Source of the DNA: Planctobacterium sp047947135
GTDB lineage: Bacteria; Pseudomonadota; Gammaproteobacteria; Enterobacterales; Alteromonadaceae
Direction of reading: 5' to 3'
DNA length: 64,000 nt
NCBI GenBank assembly: GCA_047947135.1
Contig: CP170457.1
Span: 2,480,001-2,544,000 of the forward strand
Shown in pieces: positions 7,327-17,600 of this stretch. The position numbers and the translations under genes were made by a program. The notes beneath the pieces were generated by a model. That model ran no database searches, was not told the DNA's origin, and saw only the letters and a program-made list of their open reading frames with translations. The first letter of the stretch is position 1, and each line of letters opens with the position of its first letter.

Positions 7327-9096
7327 TCATTCTGCATCACGCTGTTTTGGGGCTGCATCGCGTAAGCGTTGCATTGATTTCCTGTTGAAAACCAACCGAG
7401 AAACCTTGCGTAATATTGGTTCTCGATGATCTGGGTCGGCAACGTATGCCGTGACAGGCAATTCGTTAAAATACGGGGCTATTTTCAATCGCAAGGCTCT
7501 AGCACCTGCGCGAATGGCAATCAGGTTGCCAGTATCAGGTGATAAAAAGCGTTTCACCTGATCGGGTGTCATCACCTCGCTTTCGCGGTAGGACTTCTTA
7601 CCCGTTCTGGGATCGATTTGAATATGAGTACGTTTGCCCAATGCTTCGCTGACATAGTTGTAATTGTCTGGATGGTTGGTTGCCATAAACAGCACCACAT
7701 CGGCATTGCCCTCAAAACTGCCAAAGGTCTTAGGGTACGAAGATTTCATTCCTTCGCGGTCTTGGGCAATAGCGACAACAGATAACCCGTAAGAACGTGC
7801 AACTGGCAATGCAACTTCAAGTGTCGCGTTGTACCCCATAGCCTGTATCTCATCGATGATGAAAAGACACTGGCCTTTCTTTTGCTGTACGGCCTCGAAG
7901 GTGTAATTGACAAAATTCGTGAATGCGCGAAATAACGGGCGCAGCTCCTCTCGCAATGACAGCACGGGTGTGACAAAGGAAAATACGACATCATCTCGGG
8001 TTTTAGCCTCAGATAACGGCTTGGTCGTAGCTGACAACATATACTTCACTGAAGGCAGTGCCAGCCATTTTAGCTGATCTAATAATGTCGCTACCAATGA
8101 CCCTTTGGTGTCTCCTGACGCGTTAATAAAGGCGCTTGCTGATTCAGCAACTGAGCCGTAAAACGCAGGATTATTAAGTAATCGTTGGTCTAATATTTCT
8201 CTGGCTGCTTCGGGGGTACTCTCCAATGAGCCATCATCATTGTAAACACGATAGCCATGAGTTATTAGCTGATAAGCGAAAGGTAATGTGTGCGCGTCCT
8301 CAGTATGAGCCGACAGTACATGTAAAATAAGTCCCGTCATATAACCACGCGCGGTGTCGGCAAAGAATGGTACTTTGCTGCCTGATGGTGTAACAATCAG
8401 GCTTTCCGACAGGCGTTGCGCCCATTTTACGGCTGCATCTTCACCTTCGCGCTGCATGGCCGCTTTAATGTCATCTAGCGGAATCCACTGGGCAGATTTT
8501 TCAGGATCATAGGGGTAGTAAGTCACCCATTCACGGCTGTCATTTAACGATAATGCATCCGTAATCTGGCCTTTAGGGTCGATAATACAGGCGCTGCCAC
8601 TGTAAAGTGCCAGTAAGGTAATAAGCCAGGTCGTTTTACCTGCGCCAGTCATGGCATAGGCCATAATATGGCGCTGAATTGTTACCCCGACAGGCTGAAT
8701 CAAACCGATACCTGCCCACCATGCACGACCCAGTATGACTTTGTTGCAGTCATACATCAGTGTCATTGTTGCCAGCGCCGAAGCAAATCCTGCTGTGGGG
8801 TATTTTCCAAAACGGAAAATCGTTTCTCTAAAACGGTCGAATAGCATCTTCAGGCGATAAACATTGCGCCAGTATGGGAAAACGCTTGGAAGCGCCTGAT
8901 AAAGGTTGGGGCTATACAGGCCAAACTTGCGCAATAGCCCTAATAGCAAAGACTTCACAACAAAACAGGTAAAGACGTAACTTAACCCCATTACAGCCGC
9001 TAGTTCTGTCATCTCTTGCGGTGTCATTGATTGCAGATGCAGTATCAATTCAACAGTTTCAGGAAAATGCTGTTGCCCTAACTGGAGGCTATTCAT
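7327..9096 (-). CDS. Type IV coupling protein (VirD4/TraD-like ATPase)
   Basis: Inner-membrane AAA+-like ATPase that links the relaxosome to a secretion channel. It has hydrophobic N-terminal segments, then a P-loop AYAMTGAGKTTWLIT (about residues 147-161), IIDPKGQ, a Walker B strand CLFIIDEIQAMG and a TraG/TraD-like C-terminal half. The length of 589 aa is usual. I choose the ATG at 9096, which follows GGAGGTTGAT and overlaps the upstream stop (TGATATG), over the ORF limit at 9141. No VirB4 homologue accompanies it, so the island seems to bring its own coupling protein but not the channel. Confidence 0.88.
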   Translation of the reverse strand: MNSLQLGQQHFPETVELILHLQSMTPQEMTELAAVMGLSYVFTCFVVKSLLLGLLRKFGLYSPNLYQALPSVFPYWRNVYRLKMLFDRFRETIFRFGKYPTAGFASALATMTLMYDCNKVILGRAWWAGIGLIQPVGVTIQRHIMAYAMTGAGKTTWLITLLALYSGSACIIDPKGQITDALSLNDSREWVTYYPYDPEKSAQWIPLDDIKAAMQREGEDAAVKWAQRLSESLIVTPSGSKVPFFADTARGYMTGLILHVLSAHTEDAHTLPFAYQLITHGYRVYNDDGSLESTPEAAREILDQRLLNNPAFYGSVAESASAFINASGDTKGSLVATLLDQLKWLALPSVKYMLSATTKPLSEAKTRDDVVFSFVTPVLSLREELRPLFRAFTNFVNYTFEAVQQKKGQCLFIIDEIQAMGYNATLEVALPVARSYGLSVVAIAQDREGMKSSYPKTFGSFEGNADVVLFMATNHPDNYNYVSEALGKRTHIQIDPRTGKKSYRESEVMTPDQVKRFLSPDTGNLIAIRAGARALRLKIAPYFNELPVTAYVADPDHREPILRKVSRLVFNRKSMQRLRDAAPKQRDAE

Positions 9097-9097
9097 A

Positions 9098-9313
9098 TCA
9101 ACCTCCATTGCTGTAATAGCCAAAGACATGGCGCTGGACAAAAATAATGACGCCTTTGATTAGATGCCCCCAAAACAGAAAGGCAACAAATCCAACGCTA
9201 ATCACTTGCCACTCATAGGGCAGATATTCCAGCTCAAGGTTGAAAAGCATCAATATCAACCGAACAATACATTCGGCAGGCCAAAGGGCAATCTGTTGAA
9301 GAGCGGAGATCAT
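9098..9313 (-). CDS. Small membrane protein upstream of coupling ATPase
   Basis: A 71-residue protein with two hydrophobic stretches (ALWPAECIVRLILMLFNLEL and VISVGFVAFLFWGHLIKGVIIF). It overlaps the start region of the coupling-protein gene and by 4 bases the preceding small membrane gene, so it is part of the same operon. I do not recognise the family. A structural partner of the coupling protein is plausible from position. Confidence 0.55.
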   Translation of the reverse strand: MISALQQIALWPAECIVRLILMLFNLELEYLPYEWQVISVGFVAFLFWGHLIKGVIIFVQRHVFGYYSNGG

Positions 9314-9516
9314 GACTGATCTCCTTGAGAGGCAGAAGCTGGTGTTTTAAACGTCAACACTAGCATCCAGACTATTTGCAAAATATAACTGGCAAAAGAA
9401 AGTGCAAATAATTCATCACCCTTATATACTGACCAAGCAATCCCCGCCAAAGAAGCGAGCATCAGAGTAATAAATAACGAGCTTGCTAATACTGCTCTGA
9501 AGGTTTCCTGTTTCAT
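9310..9516 (-). CDS. Small two-helix membrane protein
   Basis: A 68-residue protein with two membrane helices (AVLASSLFITLMLASLAGIAW and FALSFASYILQIVWMLVLTF) separated by a short polar loop. I use the ATG at 9516, which follows AGAGGTCGCAATC, rather than the longer ORF to 9597, whose extra residues look non-conserved. It is the first gene of the minus-strand transfer operon; its stop overlaps the next start. Confidence 0.55.
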   Translation of the reverse strand: MKQETFRAVLASSLFITLMLASLAGIAWSVYKGDELFALSFASYILQIVWMLVLTFKTPASASQGDQS

Positions 9517-9671
9517 GATTGCGACCTCTAAAGTTGGTTGAACTTTTCGAGAGCAATTATTGAATATTAGAAACTCGGAATTCAGCTCAGAATCCACTCA
9601 GATTTTGTAAGTTTTAATCGGAATAATCAGAAAAACTTAGTTTTCTCGTTTAAATGAGGCGCACTTTTTAT

Positions 9672-9712
9672 TTGACATAAAAATCATTTTCGTTGTAAGA
9701 ACTCTGCAACGA
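9672..9712 (+). promoter_or_regulatory. Likely promoter with operator-like inverted repeat
   Basis: TTGACA at 9672-9677 is a perfect -35 box. TGTAAG at 9694-9699 (16-nt spacing) is a weak -10 candidate. An inverted repeat TCGTTG (9690-9695) / CAACGA (9707-9712) overlaps the proposed start site and could be an operator. It would drive the 94-aa gene at 9724 and perhaps the STAND ATPase gene. Confidence 0.5.
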
Positions 9713-9723
9713 AAGGATTTTCA

Positions 9724-10008
9724 ATGAAAACGGCTACGTATCAGGGAAAAATAACAGTCAATAAAGCAATTAAAGATGTGCCTAGTGCATTCGCTAAGCT
9801 ATTTGAGGATGCAAGATACCATCGAACAGGTCGAAGTGGAGAACCTAGAAAAGCCAATGATGTATTCAACGAAATGGTGAGTAGTTACTATATTAATGAA
9901 TTAGGCTGGACTGAAGCTCAATTAAACAATCAACTAGAATCATTTGTTGACATGGGAATGAGCGTCGACGGATTGACACTCGACCCTGACCCAGAAATAT
10001 ATCCTTAA
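9724..10008 (+). CDS. Small hypothetical protein upstream of STAND ATPase
   Basis: A 94-residue soluble protein, unrecognised. It begins with a beta-like stretch (MKTATYQGKITVNKAIK), has a helical middle (VFNEMVSSYYINELGWTEAQLNNQLESFV) and an acidic, proline-rich C-terminus (LDPDPEIYP). AAAGGATTTTCA precedes the ATG. It faces the same way as the large STAND ATPase gene 101 bp downstream, so it may be its partner or regulator. A weak hairpin (TGTGCC...GGCACA at about 10035-10055) lies between them. Confidence 0.55.
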   Translation: MKTATYQGKITVNKAIKDVPSAFAKLFEDARYHRTGRSGEPRKANDVFNEMVSSYYINELGWTEAQLNNQLESFVDMGMSVDGLTLDPDPEIYP

Positions 10009-10109
10009 ACTGCTTTTTTAGGCTCTGAGACACTTGTGCCGTGCTTTATGGCACATTGCATCAGTGTTAGCATAGCGTCAATACTATCATTGAGTAAGCG
10101 TATGGCGTT

Positions 10110-13100
10110 ATGGATGATGAAGCGATTGGTTTCACTGAAGAGCAAAAAGCCGTTTTTGATGCATTTTGCGGGTTGTTAACAACCGCAAAGCGTAATGAGC
10201 TGAAGCAGCAATATGTCAAAAATATTGATGACGATATTGAAACTGTAGACCTGAAATCGCTAGAGGTCGATGGCATTAAGGTTTTTGAAGCCTACCATAT
10301 TATCAAGTTCTACACTGACACTAAAAAACTTGACGGGGCAGGTAAAAATCTTATTAGAGAGTTTAAAGGCCGAGAAACAAAACCCAAATCACAAGCAGAA
10401 ATCACCAAAATAGCTTCAGAAAAAAGCTATAGCAAAGAAGCAACAGCAGAAATATTTAAAATACTGGCAAAAGCCAGAAACGTTGAATTACCAGAATGCT
10501 TCTTACAATTTTTAAAATTTTGTCGAGAGAAACATTTACCGCTAAGAGTTTTTTCCTCAAAAAGCGAGCTTGATTCATATATCTCGGATCTGGAAAGCGG
10601 ATTAGCCCCTTCTGTTGAGCCATTCAATCTAAGCTGGAACAAAGGCTCGTTATCACTAACAACCGACCCCCATACTTTTGAACCTAATATTCCCAATAAC
10701 AGCGCTGCTAAAAATATTGATAATGTTGCCAGCATCCTGACTTGGGACTGTCAGTTAACACCGCTCATTGGCCGTGATAATGAACTTACAGAACTGCATG
10801 ACTGGGCGGAAAGCGAAGCAGAAAAAAGCATCAAAATCATCAGCGGTGCTGGTGGAGTGGGTAAAACACGCCTTGCTTTTCATTTTGCCGAACAGCTCAA
10901 AGATAAAGGCTGGAGCGCAGGCCAGATAGCATTTGACCAAATTGGTGTTTGCAAGCTACAGCATAAAGGTCTGGTACTCATTATTGATGAGGCACACAGC
11001 CCCGTTGCGACAATTTGTAAATCCCTTACTTCGCTGAAAAATCTTCACTGTAAGCATTACAAAATACGAATTCTTCTTACATGTCGCAACAGTGAATTTG
11101 TCAATGAGGCTTACTTAGAAAATGAATCCCTTTTCTCAGCAGAGCTACCCTTACAAGGGTTGACCGCCCAAGCTTGGGAATTGTTCAATGTCGCATATCA
11201 GGAAATATCAAACCTATGCGATACTGACAATGCTTTATCCAATATAGATAAAAGCACATTTTCGCGTTGGCTTGAAATTAATGGTATGCATAGCACACCA
11301 TTGATATTAATTGCTTTATCGCTTTATTTTATTGATGAAGGAGAACTGGTTGGTCTTGATGCCTCTTTAAATAATCAGAAAATTCTGCGACACATTTCTA
11401 AACGGGAGGCTTACCGCATAAGGGCTGAACTCTTCGCAGAACCCACGATAACCATCAATTATGATATTGAAGCTCTACTTTTGTTAATCGCTGTTTCAGC
11501 AATAAACGGTGGACTTAATAGCCAAGAAATTCGGGAATTGTTTCAATCCATAAGCAGTGAACCTGTGGACTATGTATTGCCACAAGTAAAAGATATTAAG
11601 CGACTGAGTTTGTGGGCTGACAAACATATTACCCCTTTGAAGCCAGATCTTCTGGCCGCTGATTTTCTAGCGTATTGTTTAGAAAATTTTGCTGATAACC
11701 AAGAGTATATTTGGGTTATCAATGTGTTGAATCTAGGAGGTTTCTCGGATGAAAACACCGAAGACTCAAAGTTCCTTCAAAACTACACGCGATTTAGTAA
11801 GTTAGTGTTTGATTATAATTCGCTTAACAACCAGACTTCTCGCTGGCAATGGCCTATTAAAAACATCGCACAAAAAGTGAAGGACGACACGTATTTAAGT
11901 TATAAAATCGCAAAATCTTCGACCTTTATAATCGGAATAAATTTTACCGTATCAGAGATTGATATTACGGCGTTCGAAACAAGTTTAACCCAACCTTTAC
12001 CTGATTTTGTGACCACAAATTTCTATACCAACTTATGTGGTCTTTTGACGAACCAGCGGTCATCTAAAGCCAAAGCGGCGTTTGATGAAGCATTTGCAAG
12101 GGTTTCCCGAATAGCCGAAGCCAATACTGAATATCAGCCAAATCTAATCGCACTTTTCATTAACAGGGCTGTCTATCTTACCCAGCATAAGGATTATGCC
12201 GAAGCTTGTGATTGCCTAAATAAAGCACTGGCTCTACATGAAACCTTTGAATATACAGACCCTGTCAAAAGGGATTCGAATTTAGCGCATATACTGAACC
12301 AATACTCGATTATTTGGTATTGGTTAGGTGATCAGGAAAAGGCTCTTGGCCTTAGCCTAGATGCGTGCGAAATTCAAAAGCATCTGGCTCTAACTGGCAG
12401 TCAAAAACATTGTCATGTATATGCATCGTATCTTAGCTCTCTATCAGATTGTTTCTATGCTCAGAAACGTTACGAAGAGGCTTGCATAGCTTCCCGCGAT
12501 TCACTGGCAATATATGAGAATCTATACACCAATGCGCCAAATACATATTCTTTAGATTATGCACGTTCTCTTGATAGGACGGGGAGCCATGAATTTAAGT
12601 TAGGCAAGATAAAACAAGCTGAAATGTTCTATCTACAAGCGCTTAGAATTTATGAGCCGTTGTGCAATGCAACGCTGTCTAATTCAATGCTGCTTCATTG
12701 CTATAGAACCAACCTTATGAATATTATTTTAGTGAGTGAAAAATCTGGCTACCCATATGATAAGAGGGTGAAATATCTGGAAAAGCTAATTAGCGCATTG
12801 AAAAAGCTGTTACAGGTATCCGATTCGCCAGCGTATTACATGGATTTGATAAAGCAAATCGAGAAGCTGGCATACATCCAGATGCTTTCTGGAGACATAA
12901 ATGAGTCCCTGCGTTTAACCGAAGAAGCCATTCAAGTTGGAGAAACAATTCACTTAGACAATGATGGTCAAATATATTTTGCTTCTCTGCTAAATAATTT
13001 CTCTGTACGCCTGAACATGGCATCTCAATTCGAAAGGTCATTCGAAGCGTCTATAAAGTCAATTCTAGGTTATAAGACATGTAAGATAACATTAAAATTT

Positions 13101-13904
13101 CACCAAACATCGTATGCAAATGCACTTAACACCGTTGTTGACAGATTAATAAATACTGGTTTCACCGAAAGCGCTCTAAACGCGCGTATTTCAAGCGTGT
13201 GTTGGTACATGAACGCCATTGAAGAATTTAACGATCCAGCTTTACTTACTTTGACGCTTGAAAAGCTGGAAACATTGTTCAAAGAATTCTTAGACTATTC
13301 TTGCCAAGAAGGTAATAAAGTCGATGCATCGTTCCAGCCGTTTGATGCTGCTGTAGTTTACCCTTCATGGGTAGATGATATATTTGCTGAATCCATTTTG
13401 TTTTTTGTTTATTTAAAAGCCGCCGATGTCTACAAAAAGTCATGGGAAGACGGTTCTTCTGCAACGTTTAATCAGTATTTTTCGACCGTTAACAGTTTAG
13501 CTAATATTCATTGTTTATGTATTCATAGTACGGCTTTTCTAAATGATGATGCTTGCGAGAAATACACTCAAGAAATGCTTAGTCATCTTGCTTATATTTT
13601 AGATAAACACCAAACTTTAGACATTCAACCCATTATAATGATTGGCTTCTTATCTCAAGCAAGCAATATTTTAAGCTCTCAACCTAATTTTGATGAGAAA
13701 CTGGTACGGAAACTATGCGAGTGCTTTCGCGAACTTATACCTGATGACGGAAGCCAATTTGAAAGTCAGGTTGCACTTAAATGGTGTAATAGTCTTAGTG
13801 ACAATCTCAATCTCAATCTCAATGTGACGGTGGACGACTTTACACATATTGTTGCTCCAATAGTAATGCTGGAAAGCCAACTGGAAACAATCAGTGGTAC
13901 TTAG
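10110..13904 (+). CDS. STAND-type NTPase with TPR-like repeats (candidate defence sensor)
   Basis: A 1264-residue signal-transduction ATPase. LIGRDNEL at about 219-226 and the Walker A loop GAGGVGKT (246-253) start the NTPase core. Walker B is GLVLIIDEAH (287-296), followed by ILLTCRN (sensor-1-like). A winged-helix-like region may span about 420-560. The C-terminal half holds helical repeats resembling TPRs (for example NRAVYLTQHKDYAEACDCLNKALALHE near 700). The N-terminal 200 residues, where an effector domain would usually sit, match no family I know. The architecture resembles NLR-like antiphage proteins, and it sits beside a restriction cluster. The defence role is inference; the NTPase call is firm. 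Confidence 0.8.
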   Translation: MDDEAIGFTEEQKAVFDAFCGLLTTAKRNELKQQYVKNIDDDIETVDLKSLEVDGIKVFEAYHIIKFYTDTKKLDGAGKNLIREFKGRETKPKSQAEITKIASEKSYSKEATAEIFKILAKARNVELPECFLQFLKFCREKHLPLRVFSSKSELDSYISDLESGLAPSVEPFNLSWNKGSLSLTTDPHTFEPNIPNNSAAKNIDNVASILTWDCQLTPLIGRDNELTELHDWAESEAEKSIKIISGAGGVGKTRLAFHFAEQLKDKGWSAGQIAFDQIGVCKLQHKGLVLIIDEAHSPVATICKSLTSLKNLHCKHYKIRILLTCRNSEFVNEAYLENESLFSAELPLQGLTAQAWELFNVAYQEISNLCDTDNALSNIDKSTFSRWLEINGMHSTPLILIALSLYFIDEGELVGLDASLNNQKILRHISKREAYRIRAELFAEPTITINYDIEALLLLIAVSAINGGLNSQEIRELFQSISSEPVDYVLPQVKDIKRLSLWADKHITPLKPDLLAADFLAYCLENFADNQEYIWVINVLNLGGFSDENTEDSKFLQNYTRFSKLVFDYNSLNNQTSRWQWPIKNIAQKVKDDTYLSYKIAKSSTFIIGINFTVSEIDITAFETSLTQPLPDFVTTNFYTNLCGLLTNQRSSKAKAAFDEAFARVSRIAEANTEYQPNLIALFINRAVYLTQHKDYAEACDCLNKALALHETFEYTDPVKRDSNLAHILNQYSIIWYWLGDQEKALGLSLDACEIQKHLALTGSQKHCHVYASYLSSLSDCFYAQKRYEEACIASRDSLAIYENLYTNAPNTYSLDYARSLDRTGSHEFKLGKIKQAEMFYLQALRIYEPLCNATLSNSMLLHCYRTNLMNIILVSEKSGYPYDKRVKYLEKLISALKKLLQVSDSPAYYMDLIKQIEKLAYIQMLSGDINESLRLTEEAIQVGETIHLDNDGQIYFASLLNNFSVRLNMASQFERSFEASIKSILGYKTCKITLKFHQTSYANALNTVVDRLINTGFTESALNARISSVCWYMNAIEEFNDPALLTLTLEKLETLFKEFLDYSCQEGNKVDASFQPFDAAVVYPSWVDDIFAESILFFVYLKAADVYKKSWEDGSSATFNQYFSTVNSLANIHCLCIHSTAFLNDDACEKYTQEMLSHLAYILDKHQTLDIQPIIMIGFLSQASNILSSQPNFDEKLVRKLCECFRELIPDDGSQFESQVALKWCNSLSDNLNLNLNVTVDDFTHIVAPIVMLESQLETISGT

Positions 13905-14398
13905 AAAGCAACTAAAATCTTCACGTGGGTATTTAGGATTATACCTTTCCCACGCTCCGCAAGATGTCCCCTTTGTACTACAAAAACACGTTTTTTCCGT
14001 AGTCGGGGCGATCTTGGCAAGGGAAACTGCTGCGCTTTCCCGTTGCATCCCTTTGGGCTTTTTCTAAGCTCGTACAACGTCACTAAGAAAAATGCAGCGG
14101 TGGTGTCGGTTTGAAAAACTGTCACCGCTGGAAACAACTGCATGTTTCATCTGCAATCAAGGGAGCATTCGCGCTACCCCTGATAACCCCATCGAGCAAT
14201 GGGCATGTCATAGCCCCTTGCAACCCTCGATCAACATTTCGCTGTTGAATTTCGATCACTGTTTCGCCATTGAACAACGACCAAGGATTGTCCTTGGATG
14301 CCAAAGCATATGCAAAAAACTATGTATAGCTGCCTCTATGGTTGTGAATTCCCCAATTTTCTCATATCCTACCCTTTAGTCTCATGGTGGATAGATCT
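13905..14398. other. Intergenic region with inverted repeats, no convincing gene
   Basis: About 490 bp between the STAND gene and the restriction operon. ORFs here have no recognisable product or ribosome-binding site. It contains CAGCGGTG (14095-14102) / CACCGCTG (14123-14130) and the perfect hairpin CCAAGGA-TTG-TCCTTGG (14281-14297). It may hold the STAND terminator and the promoter of the hsd operon. Confidence 0.5.
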
Positions 14399-14578
14399 AT
14401 GGTTGATGAAATTCTAACCTTGAAAGAGGTTGCTGATTATCTCAAATTGGCTGAAAAAACAGCATATCGACTTGCATCTGAAGGTAAACTGCCAGGATTT
14501 AAGGTTGGTGGAAGCTGGCGATTTAAACGTGAAGATGTCCTTATGTGGATTGAAAAGCAGAAAAACAAAGAGGCTTAA
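14399..14578 (+). CDS. AlpA/excisionase-like HTH DNA-binding protein
   Basis: A small MerR-like winged-helix protein of the helix-turn-helix 17/excisionase type. TLKEVADYLKLAEKTAYRLA followed by GKLPGFKVGGSWRFKREDV and IEKQ is the full diagnostic core. ATG at 14399 follows GGTGGATAGATCT and is preferred; an in-frame ATG at 14384 adds five residues. It lies 39 bp upstream of hsdR. Such genes often precede type I restriction loci and probably control their expression after transfer; an excision-directionality role is the alternative. Confidence 0.8.
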   Translation: MVDEILTLKEVADYLKLAEKTAYRLASEGKLPGFKVGGSWRFKREDVLMWIEKQKNKEA

Positions 14579-14617
14579 TAATGAGAACTAGCTTCAATGT
14601 TATGTTAGGGAAGTTGT

Positions 14618-17600
14618 ATGACTAAAGAACAACAAATAGAAGATGCTTTGATAGCTAAGCTTCAAGACCTTAAATATACCTATCGCGAAGATATACGCGA
14701 CAAGGCCAGTCTTGAGCAGAATTTTCGCGAAAAGTTTGAAGTCCTTAACCACGTTCGGCTGACTGATTCTGAGTTTGCTCGTCTACGCGATGAAATCGTC
14801 AATTCAGATGTTTTTGCCGCAGCTAAAACCCTGCGTGAACGAAATACTTTTCAGCGTGAAGATGGCACTCCATTGCAATACACCTTGGTCAACATCAAAG
14901 ACTGGTGCAAAAACGAATTCGAAGTAATTAACCAATTACGCATTAATACCGACAACAGCCATCACCGTTACGACGTTATTTTGCTGATTAACGGCGTTCC
15001 CGTGGTTCAGGTAGAGCTGAAGACCCTTGGCCTCACACCACGCCGCGCGATGGAGCAAATTGTCGAATACAAGAATGACGTGGGCAATGGCTATGCCAAT
15101 ACGCTGCTATGTTTTATGCAGCTCTTTATTGTCAGCAACCGTGACAACACGCTCTATTTTGCCAATAACCACAACCAGCACTTCAGTTTTAACGCTGATG
15201 AGCGTTTTTTGCCTATTTATCAGCTCGCCAAAGAAGACAATACTAAAATCACCCATCTTGACGACTTTGCCGATAACTTCTTAGCCAAATGTACCTTAGG
15301 CCAAATGATCAGTCGCTATATGGTGCTGGTAGCTAGCGAGCAGAAGCTCATGATTATGCGCCCGTACCAAATCTATGCGGTAAAGGCGATTGTCGATTGT
15401 ATTCATCAAAATCGCGGCAATGGTTATATCTGGCACACAACAGGAAGCGGTAAAACGCTCACATCTTTCAAGGCTTCCACTTTATTGAAAGACAACCCTG
15501 ACATTGATAAATGCTTGTTTGTCGTAGACCGCAAAGACCTTGATCGTCAAACTCGTGAGGAATTCAATAAGTTTCAAGAAGGCTGCGTTGAAGAAAACAC
15601 CAATACTGAGGCCTTGGTTCGCCGTATGCTTTCGGATGACTATGCCGATAAAGTCATCGTCACAACCATCCAAAAACTTGGCCTTGCGCTAGATGAAAAC
15701 AGTAAACGCAATCAACAACACAAGCAAAACGGCAAACAGACCTACAAAGAGCGCCTTGAGCCACTGCGCGATCAAAGGATTGTCTTCATATTTGATGAAT
15801 GTCACCGCTCTCAATTCGGTGATAACCATCAGGCCATTAAAGCCTTTTTCCCTAAAGCGCAGTTATTCGGCTTTACGGGTACGCCGATCTTTGAAGATAA
15901 CGCTACCTATAAGAAAATTGATGGGACAATCGGTTCATACAAAACCACCGAAGATATTTTCCAAAAGCAGTTGCACGCCTACACCATTACTAACGCCATT
16001 GACGACCGAAATGTATTGCGCTTCCACATCGACTATTTCGGTGAGAAGCCAAAAGACGATACAGGCGAGAAAAAGAAAAAGTCAAAACCCAAACTGCCAT
16101 CGCCTGAATCTGTTGTTGGAGAAATACTTAAAAAGCACGATTCCGCTACTAACCAAAGGCGATTTAACGCGGTATTAGCCACAGCCTCTATTAATAATGC
16201 TATTGAATACTATCAGCTATTCAAACAGGCACAGGCGGAAAAACTGGCCGAAGATGATAGCTATACACCCTTGAATATTGCCTGCGTATTCTCGCCGCCA
16301 GCAGAAGGCAATAAAGATGTGCAGCAGATACAGGAAGACTTGCCGCAAGAAAAGGAAGACAACCAGCAAGCGCCTGATGAGAAAAAGGCCGCACTGAAAG
16401 CCATTATTGCTGATTACAACGCGCAATACGATACAAACCACACGATCAGTGAATTCGACTTGTATTATCAGGATGTGCAGCAACGCATCAAAGACCAGAA
16501 ATACAGTAACAAGGATTACCCACATAAAAACAAAATCGACATTGTGATCGTGGTGGATATGTTGCTGACGGGATTTGATTCCAAATATCTAAACACTCTG
16601 TATGTAGATAAAAACCTCAAGTATCACGGCTTGATACAAGCCTTTTCACGCACTAACCGTGTGCTCAACGATACGAAACCATACGGCAACGTCTTGGATT
16701 TCCGTTATCAGGAAGATGCTGTAAACACTGCGATTGCTCGTTTTTCAGGGCAGGACAAAGAACGAGCCAAAGAAATCTGGTTGGTTGACCCCGCGCCACA
16801 GGTTATCGAAAAGTTAGATGGTGCTGTCAGTGACCTTCAGAAATTCATGGACTCTCAAGGGCTAGCTTGCACGCCTGAGAACGTAAATAACCTCAAAGGT
16901 GATGCCGCCAGAAGCGAATTTATAAACCGTTTCAAAGAGGTTCAGCGCTTAAAAACCCAACTCGATCAATACACCGACCTGAATGACGAACAGGTAGCAA
17001 GCGTTAATACTTTGCTACCCGAAGAGCAATTGCGCGGCTTCCGTGGAATGTATCTGGAAACGGCACAACGATTGAAAGCGCAACAAGCCAAAGGTAGCGA
17101 TGACCCTAATGATCCAGTGCAGCAGTTAGAATTTGAATTAGTGCTCTTTGCTTCTGCCGTGATTGATTACGACTACATTATGGGTTTAATCGCTAAATCT
17201 ACGGATGACAACAAACCCAGCAAGCACAAAATGAGCCGCCAGCAACTGATCGACTTGATTAGCTCTAGCGCCAATTTGATGGACGAGCGCGGTGATATTG
17301 TTGATTACATCAACAGCCTGCCGACCGACCAAAGTTTGAATGAAAAAGCTATTCGAGAAGGGTATCAAAAGTTCAAGGCTGAAAAATCAGCCAAAGAACT
17401 TGCCGCCATAGCAGATAGCCACAACATTGCTCATGAAGCTCTGCAAGGTTTCGTTGATCGTATCTTGGACCGCATGATATTCGATGGCGAACAGCTCAGC
17501 GAATTATTAGAGCCATTAGATTTAGGCTGGAAAGCGCGAACACAGGCCGAGTTGGCGTTAATGGAGGAATTAGTGCCATTACTCAATAAACTCGCTCAAG

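Noticed and set aside
14092..14379. 95-aa ORF in the gap before the hsd operon
   Set aside because: No ribosome-binding site, no recognisable domain, and it overlaps inverted repeats and competing ORFs on the other strand.
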